This document shows positions 1-8,314 of a stretch of DNA of 43,672 nt, piece by piece; within the stretch, counting starts at the first letter, position 1; every line of letters begins with the position of its first letter. Under the pieces are notes generated by a model. That model was not told the origin of the DNA. It did no database searches and saw nothing but the letters and a program-made list of their open reading frames with translations. The stretch comes from Candidatus Moduliflexus flocculans (GTDB lineage: Bacteria; Moduliflexota; Moduliflexia; Moduliflexales; Moduliflexaceae). The DNA lies in NCBI GenBank assembly GCA_000739515.1, contig DF820455.1:281175-324846 (forward strand). The letters are read 5' to 3'. Both the position numbers and the translations under genes were made by a program.

Positions 1-3000
1 GGTATCCGAGACAGCGATTTCAACGGCGTCTTCCTTTTGTTCTGCCGATACGGTCACGCAGCCGCCATTGGGCGTGAACTTGATCGCGTTCGTCAGCAGA
101 TTGCGGGCGATGGTTTCCAACATATCCAAATCCGCAGTAACGCAAAGTTCCTCTGGAATTGCTGAGACAAGTTGAATCTGTTTGCGGTTGGCGTGAGGCC
201 GCACAAATTCGAGCACAAGCGCAGTAAGCGCATTGAGATGGAGCGCTTGAGGAGTATAGGGGAGGCGTCCCTGCTGGCTGCGCGCCCAGGTGAGCAGATT
301 GTCAAGCAGCGCAAACAGGTGATCTGCCGACGCGCGGAATTGTTTGATCATTTCCTGGCGTTCGCGTGGGCTGTATTCTTGAAGTTGTTCGAGAATTTCA
401 GCAAATGCTAAGAACGAGTTCAACGGATTTTTGAGATCATGCGCAATAATCGAAAAAAATGTGTCTTTGCTGGCGTTGAGTTCCTGTAACTGCACATTCG
501 CGGTTTCAAGAGCGTCTTTCGCGCGTTGAAGCTCTTCTTCCGTCTGTTTGCGGCGGACAATATTCCACATCCCGTCCATGAAAAGTTGTAACTGGCGGAC
601 ATCGTTATCAGTATAGGCCGCGGGTTTATTGGCAACGGCAGCGACAGCCGTAATCTGGCCGCCATCAAAAACCGGAATGCTCAGATAACGGGAGATCGCA
701 ACATGCCCCAGCGGGAAGCCTTTTTTCGATGGGTGCGGCGCGGAGTAATCGTTGAGCATAATGGGGCGGCGCTGCCGGACGACATCGCCCCAAAGACCGG
801 TCTCCGCAATGATAAATTGCATCGGTTTCTCAAGAATGGCGCATTCGGCCATCGCGTTTTTTGACCAGGCATGAATCGTCCCAATAGTCTCGTCGGCATT
901 CAGAAAAACTAAAAATCCCATGCTGCTTTCTGTGAGATGAATGCCTTCGTCCAGCGCAAAATCCGCGATCTGCGCGACCGAGGCATAGGTCATTTGATTC
1001 AGGCGCAGCAAGGCATTCAGGCGCGCGTCATTTTGCTTCCGCTCAGTCTGGTCGCGGGCGGCGGCAAACACTCCTAACACCCGCCCGGCCTCATCACGAT
1101 AGACGACCGCATTATATAAGACAGAGGTGATATGCCCGTCGCGGTGGCGCAATTCTAATGGATAGTCTCGCACCAATCCCTCGCGAAAGACTTTTTGATA
1201 GCCCGCGCGAGCGCGTTCCGGCTCCGTAAAATAATCGGAAAAATCTGTGCCAATCAGCACAGTGCGGGTATGCCCGGTCACCACTTCAGTGGCGGTATTT
1301 ACATCCGTGATTTTCCCATCCGCGCCAATCGTCACGAGCGGATCAAGGCTGACTTCAATCAAACTGCGGTTATAGGCATTCAGCCGCCGGAGTTCATGCT
1401 CGGCCTGTTTGCGGTCGGTAATATCGGTCAACATCCCCATCGAACATACGATATGCCCCTCTTGATCTCGAATTGGGCTTGCGGAATTAAGCGTCCAGAG
1501 TTTTGAGCCATCTTTGCGAATAAAACAGCGTTCCGTTATTTCGGCAATGCCATCTCGCCGACGTTTCAAGGCAAGCTGCGCTTCCTGATATTGCAGCGGA
1601 TCGAGAAATTCAAAGAAGGGACGCTCTAACACTTCTGCCATCGTATAGCCAAGCATCTCCGCCATGCGCTGGTTGATATAAAGAGTTTTCCCCTGTAAAT
1701 CAATGAGCCAGACGCCTTCCTGACTGGTCTCGACAATCTGACGATACCGGGCTTCGCTTTCCTGCAACGCCGCTTCCGTGTGTCGTGCGTCTTCCAACAT
1801 GCTTAACAGCGTGCGCCGCGCTTGCGCCGATTCGCGGCGATGGCCTTGTTTCTCTTCTGTCAGAAGAACATGAAACGTCCAAAGATATTTCAAATCCGCT
1901 TCAATCGCCTGCCGAAATTGGAGGAGGAGCTGCTGATGGAGGTCGTTATACGGGTTTTCCTTCTGATCCAACGTGCAAATCGTCCCGAAAATTTCGCCAT
2001 TCGGCCAGATAATCGGAAAGCCTAAATAGGAGATCATGCCACGAGCAATGTCAGGATTATGATCCCATTGCGAACTTTTGAGCGCGTTCGGAACAAGCAG
2101 CTTGCTGCGGGTGGCCATGACGGTTTCGCAGTATAAGCCCGTATTCAGCGCAGCGCGTTCGCCGGCGTGATAGGGATTATTGGGAGAGCGGCTGGAGACG
2201 AAGACCTGAATTTCCGGCGGTTCCACTTTCATAATCAGCGCGGCTGGTGTTTGAAAAATTTCGGAAATCAGGTCAACCATCGCCTGCCATTTTTGAATGG
2301 CTTCCTCTGGAAGAGTGATTTCGCTTGTCGCGGGCGTCATCTCTGAGGCCGGGGGATCGTTCTCTTGAAGGAGCGTCTCGCCATCGGTGAGTTGATAGCG
2401 GCTCGGTTCTCCGAATCGCGTTAAAATTGCGTTAATTTCCTGCTTGAGTTCCAGAATCCGCAATTCGCGGTTCAGCGTCGCCGCATGCCAGGATCGCAAT
2501 TCCCTGAGTTGCTCTTTGATTCGCTCCTCATTTCGCTTGCGTTCAGTCACGTCATGCGCAGAAATCAGCAGATACTCTATCCCGTCAATGCTGATTCTAT
2601 CCGCGCTCCAAAGGAGGGTGAGAATCTTGCCGGATTTGGTTCGGGCTTGCAATTCGACATTGTTGACAAACCCTCTTGCCTTGATGCGATTGATCAGAAG
2701 TTGACGTTGCTCCGGGAACATCCATATATTTAATTCGGCGGCGCGACGTCCAATGACTTCCTCCCGTGTCCATTCCGACAGGCGGAGAAATTCGGCATTC
2801 ACGTCCACATAGCAGCCATCTTCCAGCGTCGAAAGCGACATGGCAATCGGGCTGAAATGGAACATTTTATAGAATTTTTCTTCAGAGGCTTTGAGCGCGC
2901 GGGCGACCTTTTTATACTCCATAATCTCCTGCTGCAATTCCGCGTCAGCGCGTTTCCGTTCCCCCAATTCCGCGTGCAGGCGTTCTTCAATCTCAAGCAG

Positions 3001-3420
3001 TTCCGCATGACGGCGCCCCAATTTTTTTTGCGCCTGTCTCAGGCGCAGATGCGTCTGGACTCTGGCGAGGACTTCTGCTTCCGAGAATGGCGTATTGATA
3101 TAATCCACGCCACCAGCCTGAAGCGCGCTGATTTTCGCCTGTTCATCTTCCAGCACGCTGATGAAAATGACCGGAATCTCGCGCGTCTGCGGATTGGCTT
3201 TCACGCGGCGGCAGATTTCAGCCCCAGCGATGTCCGGCATGTTCATATCCAATACGATGAGGTCGGGCAATTGAGAAGCAATGCTGCGCAATGCCGATTC
3301 GCCGTCACGCGCCACGCGGACGTTGTATCCGGCTTCCCGCAATAAATGTTCCAGCAATTTCAGATTGGCAGGCGTGTCGCCAGCCACAAGAATCTCATTT
3401 CTTTCATAATCATCTATCAT
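1..3420 (-). CDS. Receiver/PAS/GAF hybrid sensor histidine kinase, 3' end beyond window
   Basis: Open frame of 1140 codons from an ATG at 3420 (AGGAGG four bases upstream) to the window edge without a stop; it is cut in the ATPase domain just after the VSDT of the G1 box. Domains in order: receiver (about 1-125), coiled linker, PAS (180-293), GAF (370-517), PAS (557-670), PAS (680-793), second GAF (800-950), HisKA with phospho-acceptor H994 in AHDLKNPL, then HATPase with an N box (NLLTNAIKF). No membrane segment, so probably cytoplasmic. The receiver keeps the phospho-acceptor Asp (LDMNMPD) but has VAGD instead of the acidic VVDD pair and NTPF instead of the conserved KPF lysine, so its phosphorylation is doubtful. 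It lies 43 bp downstream of a paralogue with the same receiver and kinase modules, probably in one transcript. Partner regulator unknown. Confidence 0.9.
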   Translation of the reverse strand, partial: MIDDYERNEILVAGDTPANLKLLEHLLREAGYNVRVARDGESALRSIASQLPDLIVLDMNMPDIAGAEICRRVKANPQTREIPVIFISVLEDEQAKISALQAGGVDYINTPFSEAEVLARVQTHLRLRQAQKKLGRRHAELLEIEERLHAELGERKRADAELQQEIMEYKKVARALKASEEKFYKMFHFSPIAMSLSTLEDGCYVDVNAEFLRLSEWTREEVIGRRAAELNIWMFPEQRQLLINRIKARGFVNNVELQARTKSGKILTLLWSADRISIDGIEYLLISAHDVTERKRNEERIKEQLRELRSWHAATLNRELRILELKQEINAILTRFGEPSRYQLTDGETLLQENDPPASEMTPATSEITLPEEAIQKWQAMVDLISEIFQTPAALIMKVEPPEIQVFVSSRSPNNPYHAGERAALNTGLYCETVMATRSKLLVPNALKSSQWDHNPDIARGMISYLGFPIIWPNGEIFGTICTLDQKENPYNDLHQQLLLQFRQAIEADLKYLWTFHVLLTEEKQGHRRESAQARRTLLSMLEDARHTEAALQESEARYRQIVETSQEGVWLIDLQGKTLYINQRMAEMLGYTMAEVLERPFFEFLDPLQYQEAQLALKRRRDGIAEITERCFIRKDGSKLWTLNSASPIRDQEGHIVCSMGMLTDITDRKQAEHELRRLNAYNRSLIEVSLDPLVTIGADGKITDVNTATEVVTGHTRTVLIGTDFSDYFTEPERARAGYQKVFREGLVRDYPLELRHRDGHITSVLYNAVVYRDEAGRVLGVFAAARDQTERKQNDARLNALLRLNQMTYASVAQIADFALDEGIHLTESSMGFLVFLNADETIGTIHAWSKNAMAECAILEKPMQFIIAETGLWGDVVRQRRPIMLNDYSAPHPSKKGFPLGHVAISRYLSIPVFDGGQITAVAAVANKPAAYTDNDVRQLQLFMDGMWNIVRRKQTEEELQRAKDALETANVQLQELNASKDTFFSIIAHDLKNPLNSFLAFAEILEQLQEYSPRERQEMIKQFRASADHLFALLDNLLTWARSQQGRLPYTPQALHLNALTALVLEFVRPHANRKQIQLVSAIPEELCVTADLDMLETIARNLLTNAIKFTPNGGCVTVSAEQKEDAVEIAVSDT

Positions 3421-3463
3421 ATCCCCTCCTCTTTCGGGAATATCTCGTCAATTCTTGTAATTT

Positions 3464-5503
3464 TTATGTCCGTGATTTCGGCAGCGTGAAACGAAAAACG
3501 CTCCCCTGTCCGACCACGCTTTCGCAGCCAATTGTCCCGCCATGGCGCGTAATAAATTCTTTGCAGAGGATCAGCCCTAAGCCACTTCCTTTTTCCCCTG
3601 CCGTCCCGGTTTGTTTCGTTTTCGCGCCGATGTGGAAGAGCATCGCCGCTTTGTCTGGCGCAATGCCGATCCCGGTGTCTGAGACGGAAATTTCGATGGT
3701 TGCTTCATTTTCATGCGCCGCAATCGTCACGCTGCCGCCCAATGGCGTAAATTTGATGGCATTGGTCAGCAGATTGCGGACAACTGTCTCCAACAAATCC
3801 AGATCGGCAAAGACTGTCAAGCCTCGCGGAATCGTATTGTTCAGGTGAATCTGTTTGGCGTCAGCATTCGGACGCACCAGATCAAACACTTGAGCAACAA
3901 GCGTGGTCAACGGGAACGGACGAGGGGCATAAGGAATGCGTCCCTGCTGGCTGCGCGCCCAGGTCAGCAGATTATCAAGCAGCGCGAACAGGTGTTCCGC
4001 CGTGGATCGAAATTGCGCAAACAGCGCCTTGCGTTTCTCCTTATCATAGTCATCAAGCCGGTCTAATAAATCGGCAAACGACAGAAAAGCGTTCAGCGGA
4101 TTTTTCAAATCATGCGCGATGATCGAAAAAAATTTGTCCTTGCCGGCGTTAAGTTCCTGCAATTGCGCGTTGGCGGCTTCCAGGTCGTCTTTGGCGCGTT
4201 GCAGTTCTTCTTCCGCCTGTTTGCGCGTGGTGACATCCACGCCGACGCCCCACGACCACCAGCCGGGAAGCGGACAATCGCGGCTGATATTCGACCAGGC
4301 GATCACTCGTTTTTCTCCGTCCTTGCGGCGGATTTCAAGCTCCCAGTCGCGATATTGATGACCGAGGGCATTCAATTGCGCAATCACCTGTGCGCGATAC
4401 TCCGGATCGGGAGCCAGCAATTCCAGGGCATTGGGATTATTGACGATTTCCTCCGCAGTGTAACCGGTCACGCGCTCGCATTCCTTATTCCAGAAAAGCG
4501 CGACACCATGTTGATCAAAGGCATCACACAAAATCGGCATGTTCTGGACAATATTGTGCAAACGCTCTTCGCTTTCCCGAAGCGCCTGCTCCATTTGTTT
4601 TTGTTCGGAGATGTCTTCGCAGACCGTCACTGTCCCGATCAGGAGTTTATGCGTGTCGTAAATGGGGTTCGACGTTAATTTCGCCGGAAACAGCGACCCA
4701 TCGCGGCGCATGTTGGGACGTTCGCGCCGCCAATCTTGAAAAATTAGCTCGTCATTATTGGTCTGACGAAAAGGATGTCGGTATTCTGGCGCGGTAAAGA
4801 TATGCGCGGGCTGGCCGATGAGTTCATTGATCGTGTAGCCGTGCATCTGCGCATCCGCTGGATTGGTATAGATAATTTTTCCCGTTGTATCAGTGATGGT
4901 AATGCCGATCCCGGTGGTTTCAATCGCTTTTTTCAACTGGCTTAACATTCGCTCGTTTTCGCGCAACATCTCTTCTGCTTGTTGATGGTCAGCGATTTCT
5001 GCGACCAAGTGTGCGTTGGCGGCAGCCAATTCCATCGTGCGAGTAGCGACCAGTTCTTCTAATTGCTCTCGAACGGTGGCGAGTTCTACGTTCTGTCGCG
5101 TCAATGCGCATTGTGTTTGGCGCAATTTCATATAGGCGTTGACTCTGGCCAGCACTTCTGCTTCGGAGAACGGCTTGTTGACATAATCTGCGCCGCCAGC
5201 CTGAAACCCTGCGAGTTTCGCCTGTTCATCCCCCAGAACACTGATAAAGATGACAGGAATATCGTGCGTCTGCTCATCAGCTTGTAAGCGGCGACACACT
5301 TCATAACCATCCATATCAGGCATTTTCGCGTCAAACAGGATCAACGCGGGCGGTTTTCTCTGGATACTCCGGAGCGCGACACCGCCATTTCTGCATGTGC
5401 GAACGCCATAGCCTGCCCTGCTCAAAATCCTTTGCAATACGGCTAAATCGGCGGGAGAATCGTCAACAATGACGATCTCATTTATGCCATCGCTGGTTGA
5501 CAT
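3464..5503 (-). CDS. Receiver-PAS-PAS-histidine kinase
   Basis: 679 residues. An N-terminal receiver (about 8-125) has the full set of functional residues: the VVDDS-type acidic pair (IVDDSPADL), Asp in LFDAKMPD and Lys in NKPF. A coiled coil (130-185) leads to PAS 1 (190-315), PAS 2 (320-440) and a HisKA domain with H464 in IIAHDLKNPL. The HATPase domain has an N box (NLLTNAIKF), G1 (DTGIGI) and G2 (GSGLGL). There is no membrane segment. The receiver precedes the sensor domains, so another kinase may modulate this one, or it may phosphorylate itself. The ATG at 5503 follows AAGGAAA. The next gene (1-3420) is a paralogue with close protein and nucleotide similarity in the receiver and kinase parts, which points to tandem duplication followed by domain gain. 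The class is certain; the signal is not known. Confidence 0.95.
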   Translation of the reverse strand: MSTSDGINEIVIVDDSPADLAVLQRILSRAGYGVRTCRNGGVALRSIQRKPPALILFDAKMPDMDGYEVCRRLQADEQTHDIPVIFISVLGDEQAKLAGFQAGGADYVNKPFSEAEVLARVNAYMKLRQTQCALTRQNVELATVREQLEELVATRTMELAAANAHLVAEIADHQQAEEMLRENERMLSQLKKAIETTGIGITITDTTGKIIYTNPADAQMHGYTINELIGQPAHIFTAPEYRHPFRQTNNDELIFQDWRRERPNMRRDGSLFPAKLTSNPIYDTHKLLIGTVTVCEDISEQKQMEQALRESEERLHNIVQNMPILCDAFDQHGVALFWNKECERVTGYTAEEIVNNPNALELLAPDPEYRAQVIAQLNALGHQYRDWELEIRRKDGEKRVIAWSNISRDCPLPGWWSWGVGVDVTTRKQAEEELQRAKDDLEAANAQLQELNAGKDKFFSIIAHDLKNPLNAFLSFADLLDRLDDYDKEKRKALFAQFRSTAEHLFALLDNLLTWARSQQGRIPYAPRPFPLTTLVAQVFDLVRPNADAKQIHLNNTIPRGLTVFADLDLLETVVRNLLTNAIKFTPLGGSVTIAAHENEATIEISVSDTGIGIAPDKAAMLFHIGAKTKQTGTAGEKGSGLGLILCKEFITRHGGTIGCESVVGQGSVFRFTLPKSRT

Positions 5504-5536
5504 AACCGTTTCCTTTTTTCGAGAAAAAGACTGGGG

Positions 5537-6235
5537 TTACCAATCTCGCTTCAGGCCGCGAATCGTTGCTCCTGTCATACCATCAATCGGCGGCGTTGTC
5601 ATTGAGCGCACAGGAAGGATCGGCACATAAGCCGTCGGGGGAAGACTGATGATCCGGCCAGTTTCAAAGGAGACGCCCCAGCGTTCCCATGCATGTGGCA
5701 GTTCGCGGCTTTGGTCGCAACTGATGGTGTACGCGAACGACAGCTCGGAAAATGCCCTGTCATAATAATATCCACTTTTGTCGAACGGCGGGCGGAGCAG
5801 CGATGCTAATTCTTCCAGCGTTGGCAATCTCCAATCGCTATATCCGGCATAATGGATTCCTGGCAGAACATCTGAAACTGTTTCGGCAGAAGCAATCAGA
5901 CGGAGGCCAACCGCCCAGATCAATTCATGTTGATGATCAATCACGATAAGATCACTCTGGACAAAGACAGGCTCATATTCATTCGCTCTGTGTACCGTCG
6001 GGTTCAGAATGCTTTCATACAAGCCGTATGTCGAGATGATCGCCTGTATCTGCCTGGCATCTAATGTCTGCGGGAACCAGCGCAAACGAAGTGTTTCGTC
6101 CTGCTTCTCTCTCGAAACGGTTTTGCGAAAACGGAATCCATTGCCTGAAAACGACGTCTTCGTTGGGAAATTCACCAAAATAACGATGAATAAAAGCACA
6201 CTTAATCCAATGTGTTTCATCGAACAGATACGCAT
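5537..6235 (-). CDS. Exported DUF1566 (Lcl C-terminal-like) domain protein
   Basis: About 232 residues from the ATG at 6235. The GTG-initiated longer frame at 6256 is less likely because GGAGGT (6247-6242) lies six bases before the 6235 ATG; the ATG at 6238 is also possible. The N-terminus (KHIGLSVLLFIVILVNF, then a polar TKTSFSG) is a Sec signal peptide without a lipobox cysteine, so the protein should be periplasmic or secreted. The body has the DUF1566 hallmarks: a start resembling 'D...IW..' near the middle, GYSDWRLPTLEELASLL, and near the C-terminus WGVSFETGRI followed by VPILPVR. These domains are carbohydrate- or surface-associated in other bacteria but their function is poorly defined. 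It lies between the tryptophanase-like gene and the receiver-kinase pair, 33 bp upstream of the kinase ATG, so it could be cotranscribed with the kinases. Confidence 0.8.
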   Translation of the reverse strand: MRICSMKHIGLSVLLFIVILVNFPTKTSFSGNGFRFRKTVSREKQDETLRLRWFPQTLDARQIQAIISTYGLYESILNPTVHRANEYEPVFVQSDLIVIDHQHELIWAVGLRLIASAETVSDVLPGIHYAGYSDWRLPTLEELASLLRPPFDKSGYYYDRAFSELSFAYTISCDQSRELPHAWERWGVSFETGRIISLPPTAYVPILPVRSMTTPPIDGMTGATIRGLKRDW

Positions 6236-6420
6236 CATTTTACCTCCAACAAACACGATGCGAATTTCACTGATTCGCCCTTCGCTTTAAGGCGATTTGG
6301 CATGATAATCATTTATCTCCTCATAAGCAATGACAAGTTGACAAACAAAAGATCGCATACATTTTCATGAACACATTCATTTTCTTGATGAATACTACCA
6401 AATTACCCACCCTTCACTCG

Positions 6421-6453
6421 AAACCTCACAGGTCTTGAAGACCTGTGAGGTTT
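6421..6453. repeat. Perfect palindrome (family A), dispersed
   Basis: Two perfect 16-bp arms (AAACCTCACAGGTCTT) around a single G. No T-tract follows on either strand, so this is not a classical terminator although the transcript would form a strong hairpin. A related 12-bp-arm copy sits in frame inside the kinase gene at 34475-34505. The rest of 6236-6507 shows no other gene. Confidence 0.85.
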
Positions 6454-6507
6454 GCTTCTCGTTCAACGTTCCTGCCGGGGCATCTCCACCTTCATAAGGC
6501 AAAACGG

Positions 6508-7884
6508 TCATACTCTAATTGACTCGAAATGACAGGTAAAATGCCGTAAAAATTTCGGCTGATACGTGATGCGATAGCCGGGAATCTGGTCGCGCTGCTT
6601 CCAGACATCCTCAATTACTTCAATCAAATAGTCGAAATGGCTTTGCGTATAGACGCGGCGCGGGAAGGCCAATCGCACCAATTCCAGAGGCGATTCCATC
6701 TCCCGCCCCTGTGCGTCGCGGCGGCCAAACATCACGCTCCCCAATTCCACGCCGCGAATGCCGCCTTCCACATACAGCGCGTTGACGAGGCCGATGCCGG
6801 GATAGTGCAGCGGCGGAATCTGCGGCAGAAAGCGTTTGGAATCGAGAAAGACCGCGTGGCCGCCGACCGGGCGCACATGCGGAATGCCGCGTTCGAGGAG
6901 TTTGCGCCCCAAATATTCCACTGTCGCATGACGATAGACCTGATAATCATACTCTAACGCTTCCATTAAGCCGACTGCAATCGCCTCTAAATCTCGCCCG
7001 GCCAGGCCACCATACGTCGGAAAGCCTTCTCGCAGAATCAGCAGATTTTTGAAATCCTCCGCCCATTCGTCATTGTTACAGACGAAAAATCCGCCGATAT
7101 TCGCCAATCCGTCCTTTTTGCAGCTCATCGTCGCGGCATCGGCATAGGAAAACATCTCTTGCGCAATTTCCAGCAGCGATTTGTCCTGATACCCGTCTTC
7201 GCGTTCGTGAATGAAATAGGCGTTTTCCGCGAAACGGCAGGCGTCAATCACCAACGGAATGCCATACTTTTGCAGCAGCGCTTTCACAGCCCGCACGTTT
7301 GCGAGCGCCACCGGCTGACCGCCGCCGGTGTTGTTCGTCACGGTGAGCATGCAAAAAGGAACCTGGCCGACGCCATGTTCTTGAATGCAGCGCTCAAGCG
7401 CGTCAAGCGCCATGTTGCCTTTGAACGGCACGTCAATCGTCAGATCAAGCCCTTCGGGACAGAGAAAATTCAGCGCCTGACCGCCGACATATTCCATGTT
7501 GGCCCGCGTAGTATCGAAATGACTGTTATTCGGGATAATCTGTCCCGGCTTCACGCGAGTTTGCGCGAGGATTCCTTCCGCCGCGCGTCCCTGATGGGTC
7601 GGAAAGACATGTTTCATACCGGTAACCGTTTTGACGACGGCCTCAAACTTTTTCCACGATTTGCTGCCGGCATAGCTCTCATCGCCGCACATCAGCGCCG
7701 CCCACTGGCGGTCGGACATCGCGCCCGTGCCGCTGTCGGTCAGCAAATCAATGCAGCAATCTTCGGCATCTAATAAAAAGACGTTATAATGCGCCTGCGC
7801 CAACTTTTGTTCGCGCTCGGCGCGGGAAATAATTTTGATCGGCTCTGTCATTTTAATCCGAAACGGCTCGATAATGGTTCGCAT
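6508..7884 (-). CDS. tnaA: Tryptophanase-like beta-eliminating lyase (PLP)
   Basis: 458 residues, the usual length for tryptophanase / tyrosine phenol-lyase. It would cleave L-tryptophan to indole, pyruvate and ammonia in the cytoplasm. Family signatures: EPFRIK at the start, LLTDSGTGAMSD, GDESYAGS with catalytic Tyr71, PTHQGRAAE, DACRFAENAYFI, PLP lysine K257 in SCKKD, GFPTYGGLAGRD, and the final LRHFT. The protein aligns without obvious gaps to Citrobacter tyrosine phenol-lyase, so numbering coincides. At the two positions known to separate the enzymes it has Asp124 (FDTT) and Leu381 where phenol-lyase has Thr124 and Arg381. Asp plus an aliphatic residue is the tryptophanase pattern. ATG at 7884 after AGGAGGA. 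No TnaC-like leader peptide and no TnaB/Mtr permease gene is seen nearby. Activity on another aromatic amino acid remains possible. Confidence 0.88.
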   Translation of the reverse strand: MRTIIEPFRIKMTEPIKIISRAEREQKLAQAHYNVFLLDAEDCCIDLLTDSGTGAMSDRQWAALMCGDESYAGSKSWKKFEAVVKTVTGMKHVFPTHQGRAAEGILAQTRVKPGQIIPNNSHFDTTRANMEYVGGQALNFLCPEGLDLTIDVPFKGNMALDALERCIQEHGVGQVPFCMLTVTNNTGGGQPVALANVRAVKALLQKYGIPLVIDACRFAENAYFIHEREDGYQDKSLLEIAQEMFSYADAATMSCKKDGLANIGGFFVCNNDEWAEDFKNLLILREGFPTYGGLAGRDLEAIAVGLMEALEYDYQVYRHATVEYLGRKLLERGIPHVRPVGGHAVFLDSKRFLPQIPPLHYPGIGLVNALYVEGGIRGVELGSVMFGRRDAQGREMESPLELVRLAFPRRVYTQSHFDYLIEVIEDVWKQRDQIPGYRITYQPKFLRHFTCHFESIRV

Positions 7885-7944
7885 AAGATTCCTCCTGCGT
7901 TCAAGCTACTACACGAAAGCACTAATTTTGGCAAATGCGCCACA

Positions 7945-7997
7945 CCGCCGACGTCCTCCTCGGCGCATGTAAGAAAGGCCGACGAGGACGTCGGCGG
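7945..7997. repeat. Long inverted repeat in intergenic region
   Basis: Arms of 20 bp (7945-7964 and 7978-7997, starting CCGCCGACGTCC) match at 19 of 20 positions around a 13-bp loop. It is probably a dispersed palindromic element. It lies about 60 bp upstream of the tryptophanase-like gene start, so it would fall in or near its promoter or leader. Confidence 0.8.
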
Positions 7998-8044
7998 TAC
8001 GGAGTTCTGCTGAACATTAATGTCTTTATGTGCTGCGGGGTTGA

Positions 8045-8211
8045 TAATTAACTGATGTTACGCAGCAGGTTCGATCTGATGACGGTGAACTCCCCTCCTG
8101 GGAGGAGGCGGGGGGGGCGAACGGGGAGACGCCGCAAAAATAACAACCCACCCCTTGCCCCTCCCAGAAGGGGAATTGCCGATCACGCTGCGTAACATGA
8201 GTCAGTAATTA
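8045..8211. mobile_element. MITE-like element with terminal inverted repeats and GC-rich core
   Basis: The left end reads TAATTAACTGATGTTACGCA and the right end is its imperfect inverse (8187-8211, CTGCGTAACATGAGTCAG and onward). The core contains CTCCCCTCCTGGGAGGAGG, a G-rich tract and CCCTCCCAGAAGGGG, i.e. inverted blocks of the GC-rich family also found inside two coding genes (28344-28424, 40344-40434). No ORF is present, so any mobility would need a transposase supplied elsewhere. The 430-bp gap 7885-8314 holds this element, the 7945-7997 inverted repeat and otherwise AT-richer DNA without a gene. Confidence 0.6.
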
Positions 8212-8314
8212 ATATTTGATATGATGAACGGAGAGAAGTTCTCGCGGTTATCGTAAAAATGTCAATGAACAAATCGCGGGGAACTCAAGAATTCGGTTCA
8301 TTTGATTCTCGAAT

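Noticed and set aside
2857..3345. 162-codon plus-strand frame
   Set aside because: Opposite a convincing receiver/PAS region of the kinase at 1-3420; composition is that of an antisense shadow.
6421..6453. Palindrome as a terminator for the tryptophanase-like gene
   Set aside because: No T-tract on either strand, and a related copy lies inside a coding gene; better seen as a dispersed repeat.
6508..7884. Annotation as tyrosine phenol-lyase
   Set aside because: Thr124 and Arg381 of phenol-lyases are Asp and Leu here.
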